Notes under the pieces: model-generated
What the model was told of the DNA's origin: nothing
What the model saw: only the letters and a program-made list of their open reading frames with translations
Databases searched by the model: none
Part shown: positions 1 to 8,439 of the stretch, piece after piece
How positions within the stretch are numbered: position 1 is the stretch's first letter
Layout of the letters: every line of letters begins with the position of its first letter
Program-made: the position numbers and the translations under genes
Assembly: GCF_000718135.1 (NCBI RefSeq)
Contig: NZ_JOEM01000022.1
Location: 62,001 to 126,000, forward strand
Length of the DNA: 64,000 bases
Reading direction: 5' to 3'
Origin: Streptomyces cyaneofuscatus
Lineage (GTDB): Bacteria; Actinomycetota; Actinomycetes; Streptomycetales; Streptomycetaceae

Positions 1-268
1 CGGGTACGCCCACGAGTTCGCCGTTCGCGCGGAACTCCACGCGGGCGTCGCCCATGGGGACCGGCTCGGGCGCGCGCCACTCCAGGTGGTTCTGCCCCTT
101 CTCACCGGCGATGCGCCAGCCGGGCGGCAGCGCGTCACCGGGCTGGGCCGGCGCGGTGGCGCCGGGTATCTCCGGCGGCACCGGCGCGGCGTACGCCCCC
201 GTCGGCGCCACCCCCGCCACCGTCAGCACCGCTATCGCGGTGGCCCATGCTCTCCGGCCACGTATCAA
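1..268 (-). CDS. Secreted protein of unknown function, N-terminal part
   Basis: Only the first 89 codons are inside the window; the gene runs off the left edge. A TTG start at 266-268 is preceded by a strong GAGGAG ribosome binding site about 5 nt upstream, which decides the start. The product begins with an Arg-rich n-region, a hydrophobic stretch rich in Ala and Val, and a likely cleavage after TGAYAAP near residue 27, so it is a Sec-type secreted protein. The mature part opens with a Pro/Ala-rich linker and then WRIAGEKGQNHLEWRAPEP. I do not recognise the family from this fragment. It is transcribed divergently from the hydrolase gene at 468. Confidence 0.6.
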   Translation of the reverse strand, partial: MIRGRRAWATAIAVLTVAGVAPTGAYAAPVPPEIPGATAPAQPGDALPPGWRIAGEKGQNHLEWRAPEPVPMGDARVEFRANGELVGVP

Positions 269-467
269 AGCTCCTCCTCAACCCTGGTCGTGCGCGCGTC
301 CGTTCCGGTGGTCTGTTCCGGTTCGAACGCGCTCTCGGAGATCGAGACGGGGAGGCGAACCGGTGGGTTGCCTCTGCGGGCGGAGTGATCGGCGGCACCT
401 CTGTTGTCGGAGCCGGTCGGTAGGGTCGTCTTCGGGGAAATGTTCTGCGCGGCGGAGGGGCGGCGGA

Positions 468-1304
468 GTGAGGGTCACGGAGAGCGATCTACGGCTGGAG
501 GACGGCCGCACGCTCCATGTGTACGACACGGGCGGCGACGGACTCGCGGTCTTCTGGCACCACGGCACGCCGAACATCGGCTCGCCGCCCGTTCCGCTCT
601 TCGCCGCCGCCGGGAAGCTGTCCGTCCGCTGGGTGTCGTACGACCGTCCCGGCTACGGCGGTTCGTCCCCGCTCCCCGCCCGTGACGTGGCGTCGGCCGC
701 GGCCGATGTACGGGCGGTCGCCGACGCGCTCGGCATCGACCGGTTCGCCGTCCTCGGCCACTCCGGCGGCGGCCCGCACGCGCTGGCCTGCGGCGCCCTG
801 CTGCCCGACCGGGTCCTCGGGGTGGTGACGGCCGCGGGACTCGCCCCGTACGGCGCCGAGGGGCTCGACTGGTTCGCGGGCATGGTGCCGTCCTCGGCCG
901 CCTCGCTGCGGGCGGCCGCGGAGGGGCGTGCGGCGAAGGAGGCGTACGAGGCGGGCGCCGGGTACGACCCGGAGATGTTCACCGACGCCGACCACGAGGC
1001 GCTGGCCGGTGACTGGTCCTGGTTCGACGAGGTGGTGGGCCCCGCTCTGGAGGCCGGGCCGGACGGCCTGATCACCGACGACCTGGCGTACGTCACTCCG
1101 TGGGGCTTCGACCCCGTACGGATCGCCGCGCCCCTGCTCCTGCTCCACGGCGGCCAGGACCGGATAGCACCGGCCGCCCACAGCCACTGGCTCGCCGACC
1201 GCTGCCCGACGGCCGAACTGCGGGTGCGCCCGGCGGACGGGCACATCTCCGTGCTCGACGGGGGCGCGGAGGCCCTGGAGTGGCTGGCGGGGCTGCGCGG
1301 CTGA
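468..1304 (+). CDS. Alpha/beta hydrolase
   Basis: A 278-residue alpha/beta-hydrolase-fold protein, predicted cytoplasmic. The HHG motif near residues 31-33 fits the oxyanion hole, GHSGG places the nucleophile at Ser99, HGGQDRIAP near residue 225 carries the acid, and ADGHIS near residue 256 supplies the histidine. The open frame continues far upstream, but the GTG at 468 is preferred: it has GGAGGGG about 7 nt upstream and the family homology begins there. The substrate cannot be deduced; the family covers esterases, lipases, haloalkane dehalogenases and epoxide hydrolases. The gene stands alone between a divergent secreted-protein gene and the XRE/MurA gene. Confidence 0.85.
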   Translation: MRVTESDLRLEDGRTLHVYDTGGDGLAVFWHHGTPNIGSPPVPLFAAAGKLSVRWVSYDRPGYGGSSPLPARDVASAAADVRAVADALGIDRFAVLGHSGGGPHALACGALLPDRVLGVVTAAGLAPYGAEGLDWFAGMVPSSAASLRAAAEGRAAKEAYEAGAGYDPEMFTDADHEALAGDWSWFDEVVGPALEAGPDGLITDDLAYVTPWGFDPVRIAAPLLLLHGGQDRIAPAAHSHWLADRCPTAELRVRPADGHISVLDGGAEALEWLAGLRG

Positions 1305-1466
1305 GGTCCGGGCCCTCCCCGTACACACCCCCCGTACAGCCGCGCGCCGCGCGCCCCGTCGGCCCGCCCGGGGGACGATGGGGCACGGGCGACCGTTGCA
1401 CTCCCCGCACTTCTCCCTCCTCGCTCCTCACTCCTCACTCGAACGGCACACCCCCACATGAGCCTC

Positions 1467-1482
1467 ATCTCATATCTGAGAT
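1467..1482. promoter_or_regulatory. Palindromic operator candidate before the XRE-MurA gene
   Basis: ATCTCA-TATC-TGAGAT is a perfect 6-bp inverted repeat with a 4-bp spacer, ending 11 bp before the ATG at 1494. It directly follows a shorter ATGAG-C-CTCAT inverted repeat at 1458-1468. A GATAAC sequence overlapping its right end could be a -10 element. Because the downstream protein begins with an XRE helix-turn-helix domain, autoregulation through this site is a natural inference. No clear Shine-Dalgarno sequence lies between the site and the ATG, so the transcript may be leaderless. Confidence 0.55.
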
Positions 1483-1493
1483 AACCTGCCGAC

Positions 1494-3023
1494 ATGCCAG
1501 ACGACTACCTCGCACGCATCGGCAAGCTCATCCGTGACGCCCGGCAGCACCGGGGCTGGACACAGACACAGCTGGCCGAGGCGCTCGGCACCAGCCAGAG
1601 TGCCGTCAACCGCATCGAGCGCGGCAACCAGAACATCAGCCTTGAGATGATCGCCCGCATCGGCGAAGCTCTCGACAGCGAGATCGTGTCGCTCGGTTAC
1701 TCCGGGCCCATGCATCTGCGGGTCGTCGGGGGCCGTCGCCTCTCCGGCGCCATCGACGTCAAGACCAGCAAGAACGCCTGTGTCGCGCTGCTGTGCGCCT
1801 CGCTGCTCAACAAGGGCCGTACGGTCCTGCGCCGGGTCGCCAGGATCGAGGAGGTCTTCCGCCTCCTGGAGGTGCTGAACTCCATCGGGGTGCGCACCCG
1901 CTGGGTCAACGACGGCGTGGACCTGGAGATCGTGCCGCCCGCGCAGCTGGAGATGGAGGCGATCGACGCCGACGCCGCGCGCCGCACCCGCTCCATCATC
2001 ATGTTCCTGGGCCCGCTGCTGCACCGGATGGAGCAGTTCACCCTGCCGTACGCGGGCGGCTGCGACCTGGGCACCCGCACGATCGAGCCGCACATGATCG
2101 CGCTGCGCCGGTTCGGCCTGGAGATCGCCGCCACGGAGGGGCTCTACCACGCCCAGGTGGACCGCTCGGTCTCCCCCGGCCGCCCCATCGTGCTGACCGA
2201 GCGCGGCGACACCGTGACCGAGAACGCCCTGCTGGCCGCCGCCCGCCACGACGGCACGACGGTCATCCGCAACGCCTCCTCCAACTACATGGTCCAGGAC
2301 CTCTGCTTCTTCCTGGAGGCGCTGGGCGTACGGGTCGACGGCATCGGCACGACGACACTCACCGTGCACGGGGTCCCGCAGATCGACGTGGACGTGGACT
2401 ACTCCCCCTCCGAGGACCCGGTCGAGGCGATGAGCCTGCTGGCCGCCGCGGTGGTGACCGAGTCCGAACTCACCATCCGCCGGGTGCCGATCGAGTTCCT
2501 GGAGATCGAGCTCGCGGTCCTGGAGGAGATGGGCGTCGACTGCGACCGCACCCCGGAGTACGCGGCCGACAACGCCCGCACCCGGCTGGTGGACCTGACG
2601 GTCCGGCCCTCCAAGCTGGAGGCGCCGATCGACAAGATCCACCCGATGCCGTTCCCCGGCCTCAACATCGACAACGTCCCGTTCTTCGCCGCCATCGCGG
2701 CCGCCGCACACGGCCAGACCCTGATCCACGACTGGGTCTACGACAACCGCGCGATCTACCTCACCGACCTCAACCGCCTGGGCGGCCGCCTCCAACTCCT
2801 CGACCCGCACCGGGTCCTGGTCGAAGGCCCGACCCGCTGGCGCGCCGCCGAGATGATGTGCCCGCCCGCACTGCGGCCCGCCGTGGTGGTGCTGCTGGCG
2901 ATGATGGCGGCCGAGGGCACCTCCGTACTGCGCAACGTCTATGTCATCAACCGGGGTTATGAGGAGCTGGCGGAGCGGCTCAACTCGGTGGGGGCGCAGA
3001 TCGAGATCTTCCGGGACATCTGA
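1494..3023 (+). CDS. XRE helix-turn-helix / UDP-GlcNAc 1-carboxyvinyltransferase (MurA-like) fusion
   Basis: A 509-residue protein. Residues about 8-62 form an XRE/HTH_3 DNA-binding domain (QTQLAEALGTSQSAVNRIERG). Residues about 75-505 form an EPSP-synthase/MurA fold. MurA transfers enolpyruvate from PEP to UDP-GlcNAc in the first committed step of peptidoglycan synthesis. Catalytic elements look retained: SKNA (Lys93) matches the substrate-binding KN motif, GGCDLGTRT places a Cys at 190 where MurA has its active-site Cys, FPGLNIDNVPFF occupies the catalytic Asp loop, and NRGYEELAERL matches the C-terminal Arg loop. It is longer than ordinary MurA (about 420 residues) because of the HTH. It is probably a second MurA; housekeeping murA is expected elsewhere. 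A strong hairpin follows the stop. Confidence 0.85.
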   Translation: MPDDYLARIGKLIRDARQHRGWTQTQLAEALGTSQSAVNRIERGNQNISLEMIARIGEALDSEIVSLGYSGPMHLRVVGGRRLSGAIDVKTSKNACVALLCASLLNKGRTVLRRVARIEEVFRLLEVLNSIGVRTRWVNDGVDLEIVPPAQLEMEAIDADAARRTRSIIMFLGPLLHRMEQFTLPYAGGCDLGTRTIEPHMIALRRFGLEIAATEGLYHAQVDRSVSPGRPIVLTERGDTVTENALLAAARHDGTTVIRNASSNYMVQDLCFFLEALGVRVDGIGTTTLTVHGVPQIDVDVDYSPSEDPVEAMSLLAAAVVTESELTIRRVPIEFLEIELAVLEEMGVDCDRTPEYAADNARTRLVDLTVRPSKLEAPIDKIHPMPFPGLNIDNVPFFAAIAAAAHGQTLIHDWVYDNRAIYLTDLNRLGGRLQLLDPHRVLVEGPTRWRAAEMMCPPALRPAVVVLLAMMAAEGTSVLRNVYVINRGYEELAERLNSVGAQIEIFRDI

Positions 3024-3028
3024 CGGGC

Positions 3029-3068
3029 GGGGTGTCGTGCCCCTTGGGGACACGGGGCACGACACCCC
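3029..3068 (+). terminator. Intrinsic-type terminator hairpin after the MurA-like gene
   Basis: Two perfectly complementary 15-nt arms (3029-3043 and 3054-3068, core GTGTCGTGCCCC) enclose a 10-nt loop, beginning 5 nt after the stop codon. There is no U-tract, which is usual for Streptomyces terminators. Confidence 0.8.
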
Positions 3069-3242
3069 TGAACACGCTACGACCTGTGGCTATACCCTTT
3101 CTCGGCCTTCCATTGATCACCGCTGTTCTTCATCACCTTGTGCAACGCGTGTGCAAGATGATCTTCAATGGGTGACGATGCATCAGGGATACCTGATAGC
3201 CCGTCACCTTTCACGGAGAGTGCTCGCCGGAGGGGCCTCGCA

Positions 3243-3623
3243 ATGCCCGCACCGACGCTGCCACTGGCGTTCCTGCAAGTCGGAGTCGACTACGACCGGT
3301 TTCGCCCGGACCTCTACACGTACCGGGCGAACATTCGCCCAGCCGCCTCGGAACCCGGGGTGATACGCCTCGGTCCCCGGCTCGTTGATCAGTGCCATGG
3401 CCAGGGTGTTCTACACGGTCAGTACGAGTGCGGTGCGGGCACGGCGCGTGGCGCGATCGAGTCGACGCACGGGGCGTACCAGCGGGAGGGGATGGCGGGC
3501 GCGTACATCGACGCCAGCAAGGTCATCAAGATTACGAAGGGGCCGGCGAAGCCGCCGTTCGGCATAACGTTCAAAGCCCTCTCCTACGCTCCACGCAGCG
3601 GTGGAGACGAACGCAGGACGTAA
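3243..3623 (+). CDS. Hypothetical protein
   Basis: A 126-residue reading frame starting at an ATG with GGAGGGG 7 nt upstream. I do not recognise it. It has an aromatic N-terminal half (DYDRFRPDLYTYRANIRP) and a basic C-terminal half (KVIKITKGPAKPPFGITF). Upstream at 3139-3156 lies TGTGCAA-CGCG-TGTGCAA, two direct repeats one helical turn apart. Codon use is less GC3-biased than in flanking genes, and the neighbourhood is decayed, so this may be a foreign gene or a remnant. Confidence 0.35.
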   Translation: MPAPTLPLAFLQVGVDYDRFRPDLYTYRANIRPAASEPGVIRLGPRLVDQCHGQGVLHGQYECGAGTARGAIESTHGAYQREGMAGAYIDASKVIKITKGPAKPPFGITFKALSYAPRSGGDERRT

Positions 3624-3639
3624 GCTGACGTGAGCAGTC

Positions 3640-4118
3640 AGATGAGGGATCTCGGGAATCGCCGAACGTCATCGGAGACTGGCAGGACTATCAGTCCGAT
3701 GAGTGGGCCGGCCTGCGTGTACGGGTTGCACATCCTCACGAGGGGAGTGCCTCCACAGGGTCGTGGGGCGAGGCGAACGGGCTGACTCTCGTCCCAGGTG
3801 ACGTTCGAGAACCGCCGTTCCACACAGCTCTCCATCGATTTGTGCGGCCATCCCCGCCACTCAGACGTCCGTGTGGGACGAGACGGCCACGGCGCCTTCG
3901 TGGATGAGTACGGCTTCAGCGACATCCGAGGCTTCAACCTCTGTCCACAACGGCGGGCGACAGCCACCGTCTACGCCGCCCCATCCCCCGCACAGTTGCG
4001 GCAACTGGACATCCAATTCAGTCCGCAGGGCGACGGTGAGCAAGCGTTCGCATACCTCTGGGTCGGCGGACTCGGCATCCACGAGGGCTCAACGGGACTC
4101 TCTCGCGTCAGGAGCTGA
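3640..4118 (+). pseudogene. Possible frameshifted hypothetical gene
   Basis: Two protein-like stretches lie in different frames of the same strand. From about 3667 one frame reads NVIGDWQDYQSDEWAGLRV. From 3798 another frame reads through VTFENRRSTQLSIDLCGHP to a stop at 4118, ending near QAFAYLWVGGLGIHEG. They abut near 3795, as expected for one gene broken by an indel. I recognise no family. This is an inference from composition only and could be chance open frames. Confidence 0.25.
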
Positions 4119-4787
4119 TTCCGGCATGGCCCGCGAAGTGGAACGTTTCCTGGAGGAGACGGCTCCCGGTTCCTGAAACCACCATGTGCGACCCCGGCGC
4201 CTGCAGCTCTGACCCTCAACCGGGCCAGCGCTGTCTTCAGGTTTCGAACCCAAGGCCTGCGCATGACGAGAGCGATCGCGCCTGGTGGTGCGGCACCCTG
4301 CTTCCTGATGACGTTTTCCCAGATCGCCGTGTGGGGCAGTCTCCCCTGTGCGGCCGCGTGCTGTCTCGTCCGAAGGCGTCTGTCCACCGGCTGTCCACCG
4401 CTGCGCCCCCTCCGGGCGGCGTCCAGTGACGCGCCACCACTGGAGGACCATCGCGACGCGCATCACGATGTGTCCGAGGACACGGGCCTGCGAGCTTCGC
4501 CCTCCCCCAGGGCGTGTCCGGCAGTCGTAGAAGTCGGCCCTGAACCGGAGCAGCACGGTCAGGGGGCAGAGGCCCGTTTCGGTCCGTCCGGAAGAGCCCT
4601 CCCTCGTGTCCTCGGGGGAGGCTCCGACGAGCGGGGACCCGACCGCCCAGGCCTGGCGGTGCGATACGACCGTACGGATACGGTCGGGCGGATCCGCGTG
4701 TCTCGGCCCACCGGGCCGGAAGGGGCACGTACGGACGCCGCGCCCCCGTACGGACGTCAGGCCGTACGGAAGTGACGCTCCGTCCGG
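4119..4787. other. Gene-poor stretch with mobile-element debris
   Basis: No supported gene lies here. Open frames exist on both strands, but none has a plausible start or a family signature. The stretch contains an IS end motif near 4512 and a tRNA-T-arm-like GGTTTCGAACCC near 4239 without the rest of a tRNA. Together with the weak genes on its left, this looks like a region that received and lost foreign DNA. Confidence 0.5.
4507..4556 (-). mobile_element. Fragment of an IS end and transposase N-terminus
   Basis: On the minus strand a reading frame begins LLRFRADFYDCRTRPGG, which resembles the N-terminus of a common actinobacterial transposase family, and then loses similarity. The plus strand here reads AGGGCGTGTCCGGC, the same core as the terminal repeats of the MITE at 9261-9429. 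This suggests the tip of a related element. No second end was found nearby. Confidence 0.35.
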
Positions 4788-5465
4788 TCAGCGCCCGCCC
4801 GGCTGAAGTCCCCCCGGCTGAAGCCCGGCGTCGCGGGCGAGGAGGGCGGCCTGGACGCGGTTGTCGCAGTCGAGCTTGGTGAGGATGCGGCTGACGTACG
4901 TCTTCACCGTGGCCTCGCTCATATGCAGCCGCCGCCCCGCGTCCGCGTTGGAGAGCCCCTCCCCGAGCAGCGCCAGCACCTCGTGCTCCCGGGTGGTGAG
5001 CCCGTCGAGCCGGCGCCGCGCGGCCTCCCCGCGCGTGGTGGCCCCAGTGGCGGAGAGCACGTCCGCCACATGCCGGGTTGCCGCGGGTGAGAGATACGCG
5101 TTGCCCGCCGCCGCGGCCCGCACCGCCTGGATCAGCTCGTCGGGCGCGGAGTCCTTCAGCAGGAACCCCGCACCGCCGTGGCCGAGCGTCCGCAGTACGT
5201 TGTCACGCTCGCCGAAGGTGGTGAGGATCAGGACCCGTACCTTCGGCGCGGCGCGGCCGAGCTCGACCAGCGCCGTCAGCCCGTCCATCACCGGCATCTG
5301 GATGTCCAGCAGCGCCACGTTGACCCCGCCGCCCCGGGCCTTCTCCACCGCCTCGCGGCCGTCCCCGGCCTCGGCGACCACGTCGATGTCGTCGGCCGAG
5401 GTGAGGATCATTCTGATGCCGGCCCTGATGAGCGGCTCGTCATCGGCGACGAGGACCCGGATCAC
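4788..5465 (-). CDS. NarL/FixJ-type response regulator
   Basis: A 225-residue two-component response regulator. The receiver domain (about 1-120) has the acidic pocket VADDE, phospho-acceptor Asp54 in ALLDIQMP, the Thr in ILTT and the Lys in FLLKD. A LuxR-type HTH (about 158-215) contains LTTREHEVLALLGEGLSNADAGRRLHM split across its first helices, and TVKTYVSRILTKL as the recognition region. The C-terminus ends in a duplicated LQPGG. It lies just downstream of, and on the same strand as, a histidine kinase gene, so the pair forms a two-component system; the stimulus is unknown. Confidence 0.9.
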   Translation of the reverse strand: MIRVLVADDEPLIRAGIRMILTSADDIDVVAEAGDGREAVEKARGGGVNVALLDIQMPVMDGLTALVELGRAAPKVRVLILTTFGERDNVLRTLGHGGAGFLLKDSAPDELIQAVRAAAAGNAYLSPAATRHVADVLSATGATTRGEAARRRLDGLTTREHEVLALLGEGLSNADAGRRLHMSEATVKTYVSRILTKLDCDNRVQAALLARDAGLQPGGLQPGGR

Positions 5466-5569
5466 ACAACCTCCTGCGCGGTGTCGATCATGACGTTGTC
5501 AAGGAGAACGGACGGAGTGGCACCGCCATCATGCCCTGTACCGGCAGACCCACCGCGCGGAGCCCGGCA

Positions 5570-7516
5570 TCACTTCGCCTTGTACGTCTCCTTGGAGACC
5601 AACTTCCCGTCCCGGAAGCAGAACCGGAAGACGGTGAGTTCGTCGACCCCTTGGTCGTCCTTGGAGGTGAAGTGCCGGCACGTCGCCCCCTCGGGCAGTT
5701 CGGGCCCCTGGTCCGCCAGGTCCGAGGTGAGCCACGAGTCCTCCTTGGGGAGCCTGGCCTGGATGTCCGCCTCGGCATCCCCGACCTTCGCCTCCTCGAA
5801 GACGCTCGGCGAGATGTCCGCCTTCTTCACCTCTTCCGTCATGACGCCGATCCCCCAGACACCCAGGCCGATGACGCCTGCGACGAGGACGACGGCGGTG
5901 ACGGCGCAGCCGATGGCGACGTTCTTCCTGGTACTCATAATGGCGGTGAACTCCCTCTGTGGATCGGCCCCGTTGATGACCGTTCCACCGTCGTCCACCG
6001 CCCCCGGACCCAGCTGCCCCCGAACGTCGCGAGCCGGTACGACTGAGGTCGCGCCGTACGGCCCCGCGCCCCGGGCACCGTTCCCCGCCCCGTGTCCCCC
6101 GAGGTGCCCCGCCCGGCCCTCCGCCCCGCTTCCCGCCTTGCTCTCCTCCCCGTACGGCAGCATCCCCGCGATCCGGAAGCCGCCGTCCTCGGTGGGCCCG
6201 GTGTGCACCATGCCGCCGACCCGGCCGACCCGCTCGTGCAGCCCTTTCAGCCCTTGGCCGCCGCTGATCTCCGGCGGCACCTCGGGCGCTCCGCCCGGCA
6301 CGGGCCCGTTGGTGACCTCCACGACCAGGCTGTCCGGTTCGTACCGCAGGGCAAGGCGTATCGGGGCACCCGGCGCGTGCTTGTGGGCGTTGGTCAACCC
6401 CTCCTGGACGATGCGGTACGCCTCGTGGTCAGCGGCGGGCGCCAACGGCCTCCGGACACCGCTCCGGTCCAGCGACACCGCCGTGCCCGCGCCCCTGGAC
6501 GACTCGACCAGGCCGTCGATGGCGGCGGTGGTACGGGGCGCGTACGGCACCGAGGCGCCGTCGCCCACCGGCTGCCGCTGGCGCCCCTGGTGTTCCCGGT
6601 GCTCCCCGTACTCCCGGTAGGAAATCTCCCCCTGGTTCCCCTGGTGAGACTGATGCCCCTGGTACTGCTGCTCGCTCTGTTGCTCCCAATACTCCGCCGC
6701 GTCGTGGAGCACCCCCACCGCCGCCCGCAACTCCGCCATCGCGGTGACGGAGGCGCCCCGGAGGATCCGTACGGCCTCCCGCTGGCTCCCGGTCAGCTCC
6801 GGGTCGACCTGGAGGGCGCCCGCGTGCACGGAGATCAGGGCGAGCTGATGGCCGAGGCTGTCGTGCATGTCATGGGCGATGCGGTTGCGCTCCAGCAACC
6901 GCGCCTCACGGGCCACCATCGCCTGCTCGCGCCTGAGTTGCTGATTGTTCTGCCACAACGCGCTGAGCAGTCGCCGCCGTTGGTCCCGGTAGCGGCCGAC
7001 GAGGGCCGGCACCACGGCCAGGGTCAGGAATGTCACGACGTTCCACCCGAGGGTGACGGGCAGCACGGGCGCGGCCCCCGAGGTGATGTCGTGGTACAGG
7101 CCCGGGACGGTGTGGAGCACACACGCGGCCCCGAAGGCGGCGGCCACCCGCCAGGGTTCCGTGATCCGCCGCCCCGCCGACCAGGCGGCGCAGACCAGCA
7201 GCACGGTGGCCATGACGCTCCACCCCCCGGCCATCGGGGCGGAGAGGATGAGGACGGTCGCGGGCAGCGCGTGGCGCGCGGGCGCCAGCAGGGCCATCGC
7301 CCCGGCGAGGAGGACGGTCCGCGCGTCGAGCGTGTCCACCCACGCGCCGATGCCCGTGGCGAGCCCGGCGAGAGTGACGGCGAGCACCGCCTCCCCGACG
7401 ATACGGGCGGGGCTCCAGAGCACACCGCCGCTCAACCGCCGCCGGAGGCCCCGAACGGCGAGCCCGGCGGAACGTACCCGTCGATCTCCCACATCCGTAC
7501 CTGCCCTCACACTCAC
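5570..7516 (-). CDS. Sensor histidine kinase (HisKA_3) continuous with a C-terminal membrane-anchored domain
   Basis: Read as one stop-free frame this is 648 residues. Start: GTG at 7516 with GGGAAG upstream; several hydrophobic segments span residues about 38-175. HisKA_3 follows, with phospho-acceptor His218 in IAHDMHDSLGHQL. Then comes a Gln/His/Glu-rich insert (about 277-325) and a HATPase_c domain (EAYRIVQEGLTNAHKHAPG and GGQGLKGLHERVG). After the kinase, a Gly-rich linker of about 60 residues leads to MSTRKNVAIG, a transmembrane segment and about 95 extracytoplasmic residues. The tail could be a separate 122-residue gene (5570-5938, ATG at 5938), but no stop separates them and that ATG has only GGGAG about 12 nt upstream. 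Partner of the response regulator at 4788-5465. Confidence 0.75.
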   Translation of the reverse strand: MSVRAGTDVGDRRVRSAGLAVRGLRRRLSGGVLWSPARIVGEAVLAVTLAGLATGIGAWVDTLDARTVLLAGAMALLAPARHALPATVLILSAPMAGGWSVMATVLLVCAAWSAGRRITEPWRVAAAFGAACVLHTVPGLYHDITSGAAPVLPVTLGWNVVTFLTLAVVPALVGRYRDQRRRLLSALWQNNQQLRREQAMVAREARLLERNRIAHDMHDSLGHQLALISVHAGALQVDPELTGSQREAVRILRGASVTAMAELRAAVGVLHDAAEYWEQQSEQQYQGHQSHQGNQGEISYREYGEHREHQGRQRQPVGDGASVPYAPRTTAAIDGLVESSRGAGTAVSLDRSGVRRPLAPAADHEAYRIVQEGLTNAHKHAPGAPIRLALRYEPDSLVVEVTNGPVPGGAPEVPPEISGGQGLKGLHERVGRVGGMVHTGPTEDGGFRIAGMLPYGEESKAGSGAEGRAGHLGGHGAGNGARGAGPYGATSVVPARDVRGQLGPGAVDDGGTVINGADPQREFTAIMSTRKNVAIGCAVTAVVLVAGVIGLGVWGIGVMTEEVKKADISPSVFEEAKVGDAEADIQARLPKEDSWLTSDLADQGPELPEGATCRHFTSKDDQGVDELTVFRFCFRDGKLVSKETYKAK

Positions 7517-7721
7517 ATCCACTTCCCTGTCCGCATACACCGGACCGACGGTAGGACCCCCGGAAGAACGCGTGCATCGGCCGAGCGTCGTGCCACCGTA
7601 CGACGAAAGTTGACACCTTTCGTCGCCCAGGATCGCGACTTCCGGAGACTGCGCCGGGCCGGTCGTGCGGCCGACGATGGACGGACCGAATCGGGGCCAC
7701 GCGGACAACGGGAGATGCCAC

Positions 7722-8426
7722 ATGGACAGCACGGGCACGGAGTCGAGTACAGGAACGGGCGCGGAGAAGGACAGGGCGGCCGTCAGCCTCACCAAGGCCA
7801 CCCCCGCCCCAGTCCCGGCTCCCACCACTGCGGAAGCACCGGACATCCAGTCCCACGACACCTTCGTCATCAAGAAGACACTGAGCCTCACGGCCGGCGA
7901 GTACGTGGTGAGCGTGGCCCGGCCGGACGGCTCCGAGGGCCAGCCCGTCGCCTACGCACGCGAGAAGCAGCTGTCGCTCAGGGGACAGGTGACCGTCTAT
8001 ACGGACGCGTCCAGGAAGTCCGTTCTCGCCGCCTTCAAGGGCCGCAACCACGAAGTGGGCTACATGTACGACGTGCGGGACGCTTCGGGCCAGTCCTTGG
8101 GGTCGTTCTACGAGGACGCGGGCGCGTCCCTCCTCCGCAGGACATGGCAGGTGCGCCAGCCGGGGACGATGAAACTGACCGGCCGCGAGCACAGCCGGGT
8201 GGTGGCCTTCGTCCGGTTCATCTGGGAGTTCGTGCCGTATCTCGAATACGTACCGTTCATCTGGCCGTACCGCTTCGATTACACCGAGAGCGGCAAGCCG
8301 CTGATGACCGTCACCAAGAAGCTGGGGCTGCACACCCGGTACGTACTTGAGATCCTCGCGCCCGACATCGACCGCCGCCTCGCCATAGCCCACACGCTGG
8401 CTCTGGACGCCCTGGAAGTGGACTGA
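7722..8426 (+). CDS. LURP-one / phospholipid-scramblase-like protein
   Basis: A 234-residue protein. The first 45 residues are a Ser/Thr/Pro/Ala-rich, probably disordered lead. From about residue 50 the sequence (FVIKKTLSLTAGEYVV, VYTDASRKSVLAAFKGRN, SFYEDAGASLLRRTWQV, ending HTLALDALEVD) has the beta-strand pattern of the Tubby C-terminal-like LURP-one/scramblase superfamily, whose bacterial members have no settled function. Start: ATG at 7722 with GGAG 8 nt upstream. It is divergent from the histidine kinase gene, and an IS remnant begins immediately after its stop. Confidence 0.65.
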   Translation: MDSTGTESSTGTGAEKDRAAVSLTKATPAPVPAPTTAEAPDIQSHDTFVIKKTLSLTAGEYVVSVARPDGSEGQPVAYAREKQLSLRGQVTVYTDASRKSVLAAFKGRNHEVGYMYDVRDASGQSLGSFYEDAGASLLRRTWQVRQPGTMKLTGREHSRVVAFVRFIWEFVPYLEYVPFIWPYRFDYTESGKPLMTVTKKLGLHTRYVLEILAPDIDRRLAIAHTLALDALEVD

Positions 8427-8439
8427 CACGTACATCACT

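Noticed and set aside
54..467. Upstream extension of the alpha/beta hydrolase frame to an ATG at 54
   Set aside because: The extra 138 codons have no family similarity, overlap a divergent signal-peptide gene, and the GTG at 468 has a strong ribosome binding site.
4190..4290. tRNA-like 3' half on the minus strand (GGTTTCGAACCC T-arm with CGTCATGCGC upstream)
   Set aside because: No acceptor stem, D-arm or proper anticodon stem could be folded. At most it is a remnant of an integration site; not reported as a tRNA.
5178..8350. Long plus-strand open frames opposite the two-component genes
   Set aside because: They are GC-bias shadows of the minus-strand response regulator and kinase and contain no recognisable domains.
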